A stretch of 64,000 nucleotides of DNA from Tabrizicola_A sp965284335 (GTDB lineage Bacteria; Pseudomonadota; Alphaproteobacteria; Rhodobacterales; Rhodobacteraceae): the NCBI RefSeq assembly GCF_965284335.1, contig NZ_OZ260076.1; one strand, given 5' to 3'. Below the pieces are notes generated by a model. It saw nothing but the letters and a program-made list of their open reading frames with translations. It did not search any database and had not been told where the DNA came from. Within the stretch, counting starts at the first letter, position 1, and every line of letters starts with the position of its first letter. The translations under genes and the position numbers were made by a program. Below, in pieces: positions 1 to 8,206 of the stretch.

Positions 1-724
1 AATGGGCGGGCAGTCGGCCCTGCAGCGCGGCCTCAACCCGGCGGATTTCGCCTTCGCCGGGCAGGAAGACCAAGACGCCGCCTTCGGGACAATCCTCGAC
101 GGCCTGCGCGACGAGACCGGCCAGCGCCGCCTCATACCGCAAGGAGGCATCGGGGCTGCGGGGCAGCCAGCGCGTTTCGACCGGGAAGGCGCGGCCTTCG
201 GAGGTGATGAGGGGGGCCTCCCCCATCAAGGCCGCGACTGGGGCGGCATCGAGTGTGGCCGACATCACCAGAAGCTGGAGATCCTCGCGCAGGGCCGCGC
301 GGATCTCCAGGGCGAGGGCAAGGCCCAGATCGGCATTGAGGGAGCGTTCGTGGAATTCGTCGAAGATCAGGCAGCCGATGCCGGGCAACCCGGCGTCGGA
401 CTGGATCATGCGGGTGAGGATGCCCTCGGTCACCACCTCGATCCGGGTGGACGCGGAAACCCGCGCCTCGCCGCGCATGCGGTAGCCGACGGTCTGGCCC
501 ACCGGCTCGCCCAAGGTCTCGGCCATGCGCTCGGCGGCGGCGCGGGCGGCAAGGCGGCGGGGCTCGAGCATCACGATGCGGCCGGGGATCTGGCCCATCA
601 ATTCCAAGGGCACGCGGGTGGTCTTGCCCGCGCCCGGCGGGGCCTGCAAGACCGCCATGCCGCGCGCGGCCATCGCGGCAAGAAGCTCGGGGAGCGCGTC
701 TTCGATAGGTAGCCGGGTGATCAT
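1..724 (-). CDS. hrpB: ATP-dependent helicase HrpB, N-terminal part (runs off the window)
   Basis: This is the first 241 codons of a DEAH-type superfamily 2 RNA helicase; the rest lies beyond position 1. Reading back from an ATG at 722-724, the protein shows the nucleotide-binding motif PPGAGKTTR near residue 29, a DEFHERSLNADLG block (the DEAH box in its HrpB form, DEFH) and an MSATLD motif III. HrpB is widespread in proteobacteria, but its cellular role is poorly defined. The gene is transcribed away from meaB, so 725-962 holds two divergent promoters and a palindromic repeat. Identification rests on the DEFHER signature. Confidence 0.9.
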   Translation of the reverse strand, partial: MITRLPIEDALPELLAAMAARGMAVLQAPPGAGKTTRVPLELMGQIPGRIVMLEPRRLAARAAAERMAETLGEPVGQTVGYRMRGEARVSASTRIEVVTEGILTRMIQSDAGLPGIGCLIFDEFHERSLNADLGLALALEIRAALREDLQLLVMSATLDAAPVAALMGEAPLITSEGRAFPVETRWLPRSPDASLRYEAALAGLVAQAVEDCPEGGVLVFLPGEGEIRRVEAALQGRLPAH

Positions 725-768
725 GCGCGCCTTATCGGTGATTGCAGCCCCCTTGTCACCCGTCGATG

Positions 769-847
769 CCTCCGGCGGGAGTATTTGGAGAAGGGCAAAT
801 CATCGGGTCCGGTCCTTGGGTCTTGCCCTTCTGAAAGTACTCTGCGG
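769..847. repeat. Dispersed GGAGTATTT inverted-repeat element, copy 1
   Basis: The left arm (about 775-798) contains GCGGGAGTATTT followed by GAAGGGCAA. The right arm (about 822-847) is its imperfect reverse complement (TTGCCCTTCT, then AGTACTCTGCGG). The same arms recur at 53776-53851. Related single arms are seen near 27541 and 60550. It lies in the divergent hrpB/meaB gap, so it would form a long imperfect hairpin in either leader. Confidence 0.7.
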
Positions 848-962
848 GGGGAAGCAGGATTGGCAAATCCCGCGCGGGGGGCGCAAAGCCCCCCCCTTGG
901 AATGCTGGCCACTGGCGCTGCGCGCGGGCATCGGGCAAAAGGGGAAGAACGACGGAGGGGCG

Positions 963-1928
963 ATGATTTCGGCAGAGGACATTCGGGCGGGCGACAGACG
1001 GGCCTTGGCGCGGGCGATCACGCTGGTGGAAAGCGCGCGGGCCGATCACCGGGCGCAGGCGCTGGCGCTTTTATCCGCCATTGGCCGCGACCGGCAGGCC
1101 TTGCGCATCGGGCTTTCCGGCACGCCGGGCGTTGGCAAATCGACCTTCATCGAGGCCTTTGGCAAGATGTTGACGGGCATGGGCAAGCGGGTGGCCGTTT
1201 TGGCAGTGGACCCGTCTTCGGCGCGTTCGGGCGGGTCGATCCTGGGCGACAAGACGCGGATGGAGCTTCTCAGCCGCGATCCCTTGGCCTTTATCCGGCC
1301 CTCGCCGTCGCAGGCGCAGATGGGGGGCGTTGCCCGGCGCACGCGGGAGGCGGTGGCCTTGTGCGAGGCGGCGGGGTTTGATGTGGTGTTGATCGAGACC
1401 GTGGGGGTTGGCCAGTCGGAGACCATGGTGTCGGAGATGTGCGATCTCTTCCTGCTGCTTCTGGCCCCGGCGGGGGGGGATGAGTTGCAGGGCGTCAAGC
1501 GCGGGATCATGGAGATGGCCGATCTGATCCTGGTCAACAAGGCGGATGGCGACCTGAAACCGGCCGCAACGCGGACCTGTGGGGATTATGCGGGGGCCTT
1601 GCGGCTCTTGCGCCGCCGCCCGCAGGACCCCGAGGGGTTTCCGAAGGCGATGATGGTCTCGGCGGTGGAGCAGACCGGCATGGCCGAGGCTTGGGCCGAG
1701 ATGCAGGCCTTGGCCGCGTGGCGGCGCGAGGCGGGCCATTGGGAGGGCCGCCGCGCGGCGCAGGCGCAGCATTGGTTTGAAGAAGAGGTGCGGCAGGGCT
1801 TGCTGGCCGCGCTGATGCGCGAGCCTGCGCGGGGGATCATGGAGCGTCTTGGCGCACAGGTGGCCTCTGGCGCGACCACGCCCGAGGCAGCGGCGGCCGA
1901 GATGCTGGGGCTTTTGGGACGCGGCTGA
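963..1928 (+). CDS. meaB: Methylmalonyl-CoA mutase-associated GTPase MeaB (ArgK family)
   Basis: This 321-residue P-loop GTPase protects and reloads B12-dependent acyl-CoA mutases. It carries the family Walker A GTPGVGKST near residue 45, a VDPSS motif, an ETVGVGQSE switch and the base-recognition NKAD. An upstream in-frame extension exists, but the ATG at 963 is preceded by GACGGAGG at good spacing and gives the normal family length. In this lineage MeaB serves methylmalonyl-CoA and ethylmalonyl-CoA mutases, which fits with prpE and ccr elsewhere in the window. No mutase gene is adjacent. Confidence 0.92.
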   Translation: MISAEDIRAGDRRALARAITLVESARADHRAQALALLSAIGRDRQALRIGLSGTPGVGKSTFIEAFGKMLTGMGKRVAVLAVDPSSARSGGSILGDKTRMELLSRDPLAFIRPSPSQAQMGGVARRTREAVALCEAAGFDVVLIETVGVGQSETMVSEMCDLFLLLLAPAGGDELQGVKRGIMEMADLILVNKADGDLKPAATRTCGDYAGALRLLRRRPQDPEGFPKAMMVSAVEQTGMAEAWAEMQALAAWRREAGHWEGRRAAQAQHWFEEEVRQGLLAALMREPARGIMERLGAQVASGATTPEAAAAEMLGLLGRG

Positions 1929-1985
1929 CAGCGCGGCGCCTTGGCGCTGGGCACCTCCCCATCTCCCTTGTGGGGTAGGCGCGCG

Positions 1986-2888
1986 TCAGATTTGGGCCAC
2001 CCCTGCCCCACAGCGCCGGACAACCTCGGCGATCTGCACCAATTGCCGCGCCAGCGGGCTGGAGCGCCGCCAGACCATCCCGATCTGGCGCGATGGGCGC
2101 GGAGGCGCAAAGGCTGCAACCGACACCGGCGCCAATCGGGTTTCCACCGCCACCGCCATTTCGGGGATCAAGGTCACCCCGATGCCCGCCCCCACCATCT
2201 GCACCAGCGTGGTCAGCGACGAGCCATCCATCAACTCGCGCGGCTGCACCGTCTGGCGGTTGCAAAAGGACAGGGCCTGATCGCGAAAGCAATGCCCTTC
2301 TTCCAACAGCAAGAGCCGCATCTCGCGCAGGGTTTCCGCACTGGGCACGGGTTTTTCTGCATCCGCCAAGGGGCGCACCAGCACGAAATCTTCTGAAAAC
2401 AGGGGCAGTTCGACCAAAGATGCCTCGGACACCGGCAGCGCCACGATGGCGCAATCCAGCCGCCCCTCGCCCAGTTCCTGCAAAAGCTTTGGCGTGATGG
2501 TTTCGCGCAGTTGCAATTCCAGCGCGGGGTAAGCGCGGGTCAATTCACCGATCACACTGGGCAACAGATAGGGGGCAACGGTCGGGATCACCCCCATGCG
2601 CAGCCGCCCCGCCAGTTGATCGCGCGCCATGCGTGAGGCGTCCTCCAACTCATCCACCAGCCGCAGGATTTCGCGGGCGCGTCCAGCAAATTCCTCGCCA
2701 AAGGCGGTCAGCCGCACCGCGCGCGCGCCGCGATCAAAGAGTGCGGTGCCAAGCCCGGTTTCCAACTCTTTGATCTGCATGGACAGCGCGGGTTGCGAGA
2801 TGGCCGACACCTCGGCCGCGCGGCCGAAATGGCCGGTGCGGGCCAGGGCTTCGAAATAGCGCAGTTGTTTAAGGGTGATATTCGGCAT
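1986..2888 (-). CDS. oxyR: Hydrogen peroxide-sensing LysR-type regulator OxyR
   Basis: This is a 300-residue LysR-family activator with an N-terminal winged helix-turn-helix (residues 1-60, including SQPALSMQIKELE) and a C-terminal effector domain. Cys200 and Cys209 in EEGHCFRDQALSFC match the redox pair Cys199/Cys208 of E. coli OxyR in position and spacing, so a peroxide-driven disulfide switch is expected. The gene is divergent from katG across a 127-base gap, the classical OxyR-target arrangement. It converges on meaB. Confidence 0.95.
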   Translation of the reverse strand: MPNITLKQLRYFEALARTGHFGRAAEVSAISQPALSMQIKELETGLGTALFDRGARAVRLTAFGEEFAGRAREILRLVDELEDASRMARDQLAGRLRMGVIPTVAPYLLPSVIGELTRAYPALELQLRETITPKLLQELGEGRLDCAIVALPVSEASLVELPLFSEDFVLVRPLADAEKPVPSAETLREMRLLLLEEGHCFRDQALSFCNRQTVQPRELMDGSSLTTLVQMVGAGIGVTLIPEMAVAVETRLAPVSVAAFAPPRPSRQIGMVWRRSSPLARQLVQIAEVVRRCGAGVAQI

Positions 2889-2890
2889 CA

Positions 2891-2902
2891 GATAAACTTA
2901 TC
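2891..2902. promoter_or_regulatory. Candidate OxyR operator in the oxyR-katG gap
   Basis: GATAAACTTATC is an inverted repeat with arms GATAA and TTATC and a two-base centre, two bases upstream of the oxyR start. The gap is AT-rich compared with its surroundings, as expected for a shared divergent promoter. OxyR tetramers contact a longer stretch, so the real site may extend toward katG. Assignment to OxyR comes from context. Confidence 0.4.
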
Positions 2903-3015
2903 GACACAATCAGTAAATGCAACTTAAACCAATTAATAATCTCTGTTAGAACCATTCCAGAGATGGGGCTGGCCCGATGCAAAGCCCCGCTGCCACCTTT
3001 CAAAAGGAGACCGAG

Positions 3016-5226
3016 ATGGACGGAAACAACGCAGGCAAATGCCCGGTGATGCATGGCGCAAAAGCGGCCACCCACGCGGCGCGCACCAACAAGGATTGGT
3101 GGCCGAACCAGTTGAATCTGGCGATTTTGCACCAGCACAGCCCCGCCTCGAACCCTTTGGGCGCAGATTTCAACTATGCTGAGGCCTTTGCCAAGATCGA
3201 CTATGCCGCGCTGAAGGCGGATCTGGCGCAGTTGATGACCGACAGCCAAGAGTGGTGGCCGGCAGATTGGGGCCATTACGGCGGCTTGATGATTCGTCTG
3301 GCGTGGCACTCGGCCGGCACCTACCGCACCGCCGATGGCCGCGGTGGCGCCTCGACCGGAACGCAGCGCTTTGCGCCGCTGAACTCGTGGCCCGACAACG
3401 GCAACTTGGATAAGGCGCGTCGCCTGCTCTGGCCGATCAAGCAGAAATACGGCAACGGCATTTCTTGGGCCGATCTTTACATTCTGGCGGGCAATGTTGC
3501 CTTGGAAACCATGGGCTTCAAGACCTTTGGCTTCGGTGCAGGCCGCGAGGATCTTTGGGCACCGGAAGAAGACATCTACTGGGGTGCCGAGGCCGAATGG
3601 CTGGCCACCTCTGACAAGGAAAACAGCCGCTACATGGGCGAGCGCGAGTTGGACAACCCGCTGGCCGCCGTGCAGATGGGTCTTATCTATGTGAATCCCG
3701 AAGGCCCCGATGGTGTGGCCGATCCGGTCGCTTCGGGCCGCGATGTGCGCGAAACCTTCGCCCGCATGGCGATGAATGACGAAGAGACCGTGGCGCTGGT
3801 TGCCGGGGGTCACACCTTTGGCAAGGCGCATGGTGCGGGTGATCCTTCGCTGGTCGGCCCCGAGCCGGAAGCCGCCCCCTTGGAGGCGATGGGCCTTGGC
3901 TGGATCAACAAGTTTGGCACGGGGAAAGGCATTCACACCACCACCTCTGGCATCGAAGGCGCGTGGAAGCCGAACCCGACCAAATGGGACAACGGCTATT
4001 TCGACATGCTGTTCAAATATGAATGGGAACTGACCCATTCGCCCGCTGGCGCGCAGATCTGGCTGGCCAAGGATGTCGAACCGCAGGACATGATCCCCGA
4101 TGCGCATGATCCCTCCATCAAGCATCGCCCGATGATGACCACGGCGGACCTCAGCTTGCGCTTTGATCCGATCTACGAGCCGATCTCGCGCCGATTCCAC
4201 AAAGACCCGGCGGCCTTTGCCGATGCCTTTGCACGCGCATGGTTCAAGCTGACCCACCGCGATTCCGGCCCGAAGGCGCTCTATCTTGGCCCGGAGGTTC
4301 CGGCCGAAGACCTGATCTGGCAAGATCCGGTTCCGGCGCGCGACCACACCTTGATCGACAGCGCCGATATCGCAGCTTTGAAGGCCAAGATCCTTGGCGC
4401 GGGCCTCACGACGCAAGAGCTGGTGCTGGCGGCTTGGGCTTCGGCCTCGAGCTATCGCGGGTCGGACAAGCGCGGTGGGTCGAACGGCGCGCGAGTGCGT
4501 TTGGCACCGCAAAAGGATTGGGCGGTCAATGATCCGGCAAGCCTTGCCAAGGTTCTGAAGGCGCTCGAGGCCATTCAGGCCGATTTCAACGCAAAGGCGA
4601 CCGGCGGTAAGAAAGTGTCCTTGGCCGACCTGATCGTTCTGGGCGGCACGGCCGCGGTGGAACAGGCGGCGGTGGCCGCAGGTTACCCGGTGGCGGTGCC
4701 CTTCACCCCGGGCCGGATGGATGCCAGCGCCGAGCAGACCGATGCGGCCAGCTTTGAGCCGATGGAGCCTGTCGCAGACGGGTTCCGCAACTGGCAAAAG
4801 CAAAGCTACCGCGTCACGGCCGAGGAAATGCTGGTCGATCGCGCCCAGCTTTTGACGCTGTCGGCCCCGGAAATGACGGTTCTGGTTGGTGGTATGCGCG
4901 CCCTTGGTGCCAATGCCGGAGGGTCGAAAACCGGCCTCTTTGGCAACCGCATCGGCGCACTGACGACCGATTTCTTCACCGCCATTCTGGACATGGGCAC
5001 GGTTTGGGCGCCGGTCGATGACAGCGCGCAGTCCTTCGAGGGCCGTGATGCCAAGACGGGGGCTGTGAAGGCAACTGCCAGCCGTGTGGACATGGTGTTC
5101 GGGTCGAACTCGCAACTGCGGGCGCTGGCTGAGGTCTATGCTCAGCACGATAACGCGGGCAAGTTCGTGGCCGATTTTGCCGCCGCTTGGGACAAGGTGA
5201 TGAACCTTGGCCGCACCGATATCTGA
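3016..5226 (+). CDS. katG: Catalase-peroxidase KatG
   Basis: This 736-residue bifunctional haem enzyme removes hydrogen peroxide. The distal pocket is visible as RLAWHSAGTYR (Arg94, Trp97, His98) and the proximal haem ligand as His266 in GGHTFGKAH. Tyr225 in GLIYVNPEG and the Met of VGGMRALGAN complete the Trp-Tyr-Met adduct needed for catalase activity. The second, inactive peroxidase repeat follows. The start at 3016 is chosen because AAAGGAG lies seven bases upstream; an earlier in-frame start at 2977 has no such site. It is divergent from oxyR and presumably induced by it. Confidence 0.97.
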   Translation: MDGNNAGKCPVMHGAKAATHAARTNKDWWPNQLNLAILHQHSPASNPLGADFNYAEAFAKIDYAALKADLAQLMTDSQEWWPADWGHYGGLMIRLAWHSAGTYRTADGRGGASTGTQRFAPLNSWPDNGNLDKARRLLWPIKQKYGNGISWADLYILAGNVALETMGFKTFGFGAGREDLWAPEEDIYWGAEAEWLATSDKENSRYMGERELDNPLAAVQMGLIYVNPEGPDGVADPVASGRDVRETFARMAMNDEETVALVAGGHTFGKAHGAGDPSLVGPEPEAAPLEAMGLGWINKFGTGKGIHTTTSGIEGAWKPNPTKWDNGYFDMLFKYEWELTHSPAGAQIWLAKDVEPQDMIPDAHDPSIKHRPMMTTADLSLRFDPIYEPISRRFHKDPAAFADAFARAWFKLTHRDSGPKALYLGPEVPAEDLIWQDPVPARDHTLIDSADIAALKAKILGAGLTTQELVLAAWASASSYRGSDKRGGSNGARVRLAPQKDWAVNDPASLAKVLKALEAIQADFNAKATGGKKVSLADLIVLGGTAAVEQAAVAAGYPVAVPFTPGRMDASAEQTDAASFEPMEPVADGFRNWQKQSYRVTAEEMLVDRAQLLTLSAPEMTVLVGGMRALGANAGGSKTGLFGNRIGALTTDFFTAILDMGTVWAPVDDSAQSFEGRDAKTGAVKATASRVDMVFGSNSQLRALAEVYAQHDNAGKFVADFAAAWDKVMNLGRTDI

Positions 5227-5247
5227 GTGACGGTTCAGCAATGAGAG

Positions 5248-5279
5248 GGGCGCGGGGTTCACCCCCCGCGCCCTTTTCT
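5248..5279 (+). terminator. Rho-independent terminator of katG
   Basis: The stem GGGCGCGGGG (5248-5257) pairs with CCCCGCGCCC (5264-5273) around a six-base loop and is followed by TTTTCTTTT. It starts 21 bases after the katG stop codon. Confidence 0.85.
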
Positions 5280-5292
5280 TTTGCCCCGCGGC

Positions 5293-5358
5293 CTCGTCGA
5301 GCACTTCGTGCACTCCTCGGCGCAAACCTCACGAGGAGTGCATGAAATGCTCGACGAG
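5293..5358. repeat. Paired CGACGAG-type hairpin repeats (copies 1 and 2) forming a large inverted repeat
   Basis: Two 27-base units, 5293-5319 and 5332-5358, are reverse complements with two differences. Each has its own small hairpin core: GCAC-TTC-GTGC in the first and GCAT-GAA-ATGC in the second. They are flanked by CTCGTCGA/ACTCCTCG or the reverse complement. Together they can fold into one 27-bp stem between the convergent 3' ends of katG and the CRTAC1-like gene, and may act as that gene's terminator. Further family members are at 19147, 37224 and 55313. Confidence 0.8.
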
Positions 5359-5364
5359 TGGCGT

Positions 5365-6885
5365 TTAGCGCGTCAGCGTCACGGTTTCGCCAGCCTCTGC
5401 CGTGACCCAATCCGACGCCTGCCCATCGGGCCAAATCACCCGCAGCTCAACCGTGGTCGCGGCACCGATGCCGAAATGCCAAGGTCCCAGCACCCCTGAC
5501 AGATGCCCACCACCCACGGTGATTTCGCGCCGTTGCAGCCCGGCCTCTGTCCTGATCTCGATCCATGCGCCAATCGCATCGCGGTTAGCCCCGGTCTGTT
5601 CAAGGCGCACGAAGAGATGCCCGCCCAAACCTTCCGACACATTGCGCCATATCTGCGCGGGTTCCCAACGGTTCACGGCCAGAAGGTCCAGCAGCCCGTC
5701 ATTGTTGAAATCCGCCACCGTCCCGCCGCGCCCGGTGGCGAAACTCAGCGCTTGTGCCCCCGCCTCAAGGAATGAGCCATCGGCGCGCTGCAAAAACAGG
5801 TTGTTGGGATCCTTGGCGGCAAAGTCGGGCATGGTCGAGACATTGCCCTTGACCACATACAAATCCGCCCGCCCGTCATTGTTCACATCCTCAAACTGCG
5901 CATGCCATGCGGTTGAGGGGCGCGGGTCATCGCCGGTAAAGGGCATATGCGCCGTCACCCCGCGCTTGAACGCCTGATCCTTGTAGCGCGGAAGGCCGCC
6001 CGCCTTGGGGTCCAACACCTGCAGTTTGTTGTCGGCCATCGAGGTGAGGTAATATTCGTTGACCCCGTCGGCATCGAGGTCACGTCCGGCAATGCCCATG
6101 CCCCAGATGCGCAGCCGCTGCCAGCCTTCATCTTCGGTCCAAAGCCGCGGGGTGGCTTCCATATGCCAAAGCTGCTCTTGCCCGCCTTTGTAATACTGTC
6201 GGTCGTTGGACACCCGCAGATCGCGCACGCCCGAGCCGGACCAGTCGGAAAACAGGATCGACAGGGCGCAATGGCTGGGGGTCAGGGGCAAGGGCGGGGC
6301 AAAGCCCGCGCCTTTCGGTCGGTGCAGCCAATTGTCGGTGCACGATCCCCAGGGGAATGATTCCTCAAACCGGTTGACGTAATTGCCTACCGCCAGCGTC
6401 GGCCAATCCTGCCCCGCCTCCCATGTGGCGGCAAAGGCGGTGGACCAGGCATCGCCCCCGTCAAAGCCCCATGCCGCGTTGGCATTTTCGAACTGGCAAT
6501 CGCCAAGGCCGCGCATCAGGTGGTTTTCGCCGATCCGCAGCACCGCAAGATCGGTGATGCCGTCGCTGTCGATGTCGAGGGGATAGGCCCCGGTCACCGC
6601 CGTCAGGCCCAGCCCCTCCACGGGTTCAAACCGCAAGGGGCCGCCTTGGTCAGAAAGGTTGCGATAAAGCCCCGCTGGCCCCTCACCACCCGCGATGAAG
6701 ATGTCCAACCGCGCATCGCCATCGCAGTCAAACACCGCAGCCCCGCCGCCGACCATATATTGCCAGTCGCCGGTATAGGCGGTGGTGATCCCTGATGTCG
6801 CGGTTTCCTCGACAAAGACCGGCAGGGCCGGATCTTCGGCCCATGCAGGGCTGGCCAAAACCGCCAAAAGCGCCAGCTTACGCAC
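5365..6885 (-). CDS. Secreted CRTAC1-like FG-GAP/VCBS repeat protein with ASPIC/UnbV-type C-terminus
   Basis: This is a 506-residue exported protein of the CRTAC1 type. A cleavable signal peptide (residues 1-16, ending AWA) is followed by repeated calcium-binding, beta-propeller-style motifs such as FDCDGDARLDIFIAGG, DIDSDGITDLAV, RDLDADGVNEYYLT, DVNNDGRADLYVV and DFNNDGLLDLLAV. The last 80 residues (GANRDAIGAWIEIRT to VIWPDG) resemble the ASPIC/UnbV domain. It probably acts as a periplasmic or extracellular propeller; the ligand is unknown. It starts with GTG at 6885 and overlaps the haloperoxidase-like gene by 8 bases, so translation is probably coupled. Confidence 0.85.
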   Translation of the reverse strand: MRKLALLAVLASPAWAEDPALPVFVEETATSGITTAYTGDWQYMVGGGAAVFDCDGDARLDIFIAGGEGPAGLYRNLSDQGGPLRFEPVEGLGLTAVTGAYPLDIDSDGITDLAVLRIGENHLMRGLGDCQFENANAAWGFDGGDAWSTAFAATWEAGQDWPTLAVGNYVNRFEESFPWGSCTDNWLHRPKGAGFAPPLPLTPSHCALSILFSDWSGSGVRDLRVSNDRQYYKGGQEQLWHMEATPRLWTEDEGWQRLRIWGMGIAGRDLDADGVNEYYLTSMADNKLQVLDPKAGGLPRYKDQAFKRGVTAHMPFTGDDPRPSTAWHAQFEDVNNDGRADLYVVKGNVSTMPDFAAKDPNNLFLQRADGSFLEAGAQALSFATGRGGTVADFNNDGLLDLLAVNRWEPAQIWRNVSEGLGGHLFVRLEQTGANRDAIGAWIEIRTEAGLQRREITVGGGHLSGVLGPWHFGIGAATTVELRVIWPDGQASDWVTAEAGETVTLTR

Positions 6886-8206
6886 GGGTTTTCAGCCCCA
6901 GAATATGCTGTGCCACGCAAGCCCCCTGTGCCAGCCCGTATATGTTGGCCATCGGATAATGGATGCCGCCATAAAGCCGCGAAATCGCGGCCTCTTCGGC
7001 CGCCTGCCAAAAGCCGGCAAAGGAGCGCACGCCCAAGCCATCGGCCTCATGGGTGTGATCGTCAAAGGCAAAGCCCGGCCCGTAAAGCCCCTCAAGCACC
7101 CCAGCCGCTGCCCCTGATTGGGTGGAATGGCCCGAGGGGTATTCGGGAAAGGGCGGGGTGATCAGCAAAGGCTCCCATTCGGGATCAATCACGCGGTGGA
7201 TATAAGTGACGGGGCGCAAGAGATCATGCTCATACTTTGACCGCCAACACTGAATGAACCCGTCCGAAATCGCCATCCCCAGCATGGCCAGAACCTCGGC
7301 GCGGCGATCGACCGGGGTGGCGTCGCGGTCGAAAATATCCAGCATGATCGACACCCAATGCCCTGGTGGGGTGGGCGACATCATCGGATCATCCGACCAG
7401 AACCGCGCGATGGTGATCTGTTCGTTGGTCAGGGTTTTTGAGGCCTGATAGGTGGCCATGGCTTCGGCATAGAATTCTGATCCCGGTGCCTCGCTGTAGG
7501 CCACAGGCGGTGGCAGGCCACAGCCGCCGGAGGTGGGAATGGCGAAGGGGCGGTTGGTGCCCCAATGCGGCAACAAGGGCGTTTGCTGCACCCCGATGGT
7601 CGAGGTGGGCCGCCAGCTTTCGGGCCTGTCGCCCAGTGGATAGTCACGCGGAAATCCCATGTTTTCAACAACCGCGCCGCCGTCACTGGCCGACCAGTCA
7701 AGGATGTGGCGGGCCACCGCCGTGCCATAGGCGCGGCTGCGGGCGACGACATCGGCGGGGATCCCCACACTGGCACTCGCGGCCATTTCGTCGCGCATCG
7801 CCTCCATCGCGCGCAGACCCATCGGGCCGGTGTTGCCGAACAGAACGGCCATCGCAGACCCAAGGGCGGCATCCAGCACCACAGCCTCGTCATGCGGGGC
7901 GGCCTCTTTGGCAGGCAGGGGGGCAAGGCCCGCCACTTGGCCCGCAAGGCTGCGCAAGCCTGCATGGCCGCTGGCCAATGCCTCAAAGGCGGTAATGCCG
8001 AGATAGGCGAAAGAGCGGGCGGCCACGGGGGGCGAATAAGTGGCGGTGTTGCGGATCAGCTCGATCAGCAGGCGATACCACTGGGCCAAAACGGTCTCGG
8101 CCGCGCCGCCCCCGGCCCTTGCGGGCAAAGGCAACGCAGCCACGGTGCAGGCCGCCGCCCCCAAAAGGAAGCGGCGGCGGGTGGGTGTTACACGTAACGA
8201 TTCCAC
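6878..8206 (-). CDS. Vanadium-dependent haloperoxidase-like / PAP2-fold protein, Tat-exported
   Basis: This 442-residue protein has a twin-arginine signal (RRRFLLGAAAC at residues 10-20). All three vanadate/phosphate-binding motifs of the haloperoxidase-PAP2 superfamily are present: KYEHDLLRP (Lys324, Arg331), YPSGHS (Ser358, Gly359, His360) and SRLYGGIH (Arg410, His416). Activity could be halide oxidation or phosphatase; residue data alone do not decide this. The only plausible start is GTG at 8206, which lies 19 bases inside xylA. Its stop overlaps the start of the CRTAC1-like gene, so the three genes are translationally chained. Confidence 0.85.
   Translation of the reverse strand: MESLRVTPTRRRFLLGAAACTVAALPLPARAGGGAAETVLAQWYRLLIELIRNTATYSPPVAARSFAYLGITAFEALASGHAGLRSLAGQVAGLAPLPAKEAAPHDEAVVLDAALGSAMAVLFGNTGPMGLRAMEAMRDEMAASASVGIPADVVARSRAYGTAVARHILDWSASDGGAVVENMGFPRDYPLGDRPESWRPTSTIGVQQTPLLPHWGTNRPFAIPTSGGCGLPPPVAYSEAPGSEFYAEAMATYQASKTLTNEQITIARFWSDDPMMSPTPPGHWVSIMLDIFDRDATPVDRRAEVLAMLGMAISDGFIQCWRSKYEHDLLRPVTYIHRVIDPEWEPLLITPPFPEYPSGHSTQSGAAAGVLEGLYGPGFAFDDHTHEADGLGVRSFAGFWQAAEEAAISRLYGGIHYPMANIYGLAQGACVAQHILGLKTRA

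Noticed and set aside
1959..1977. CCCCA/TGGGG hairpin between meaB and oxyR as a terminator
   Set aside because: The stem is only about five base pairs and no T tract follows.
2869..5325. 818-codon open frame on the minus strand over katG
   Set aside because: It is antisense to katG in the complementary codon frame. The protein is rich in Arg/His/Gly, lacks any motif and overlaps the divergent promoter.
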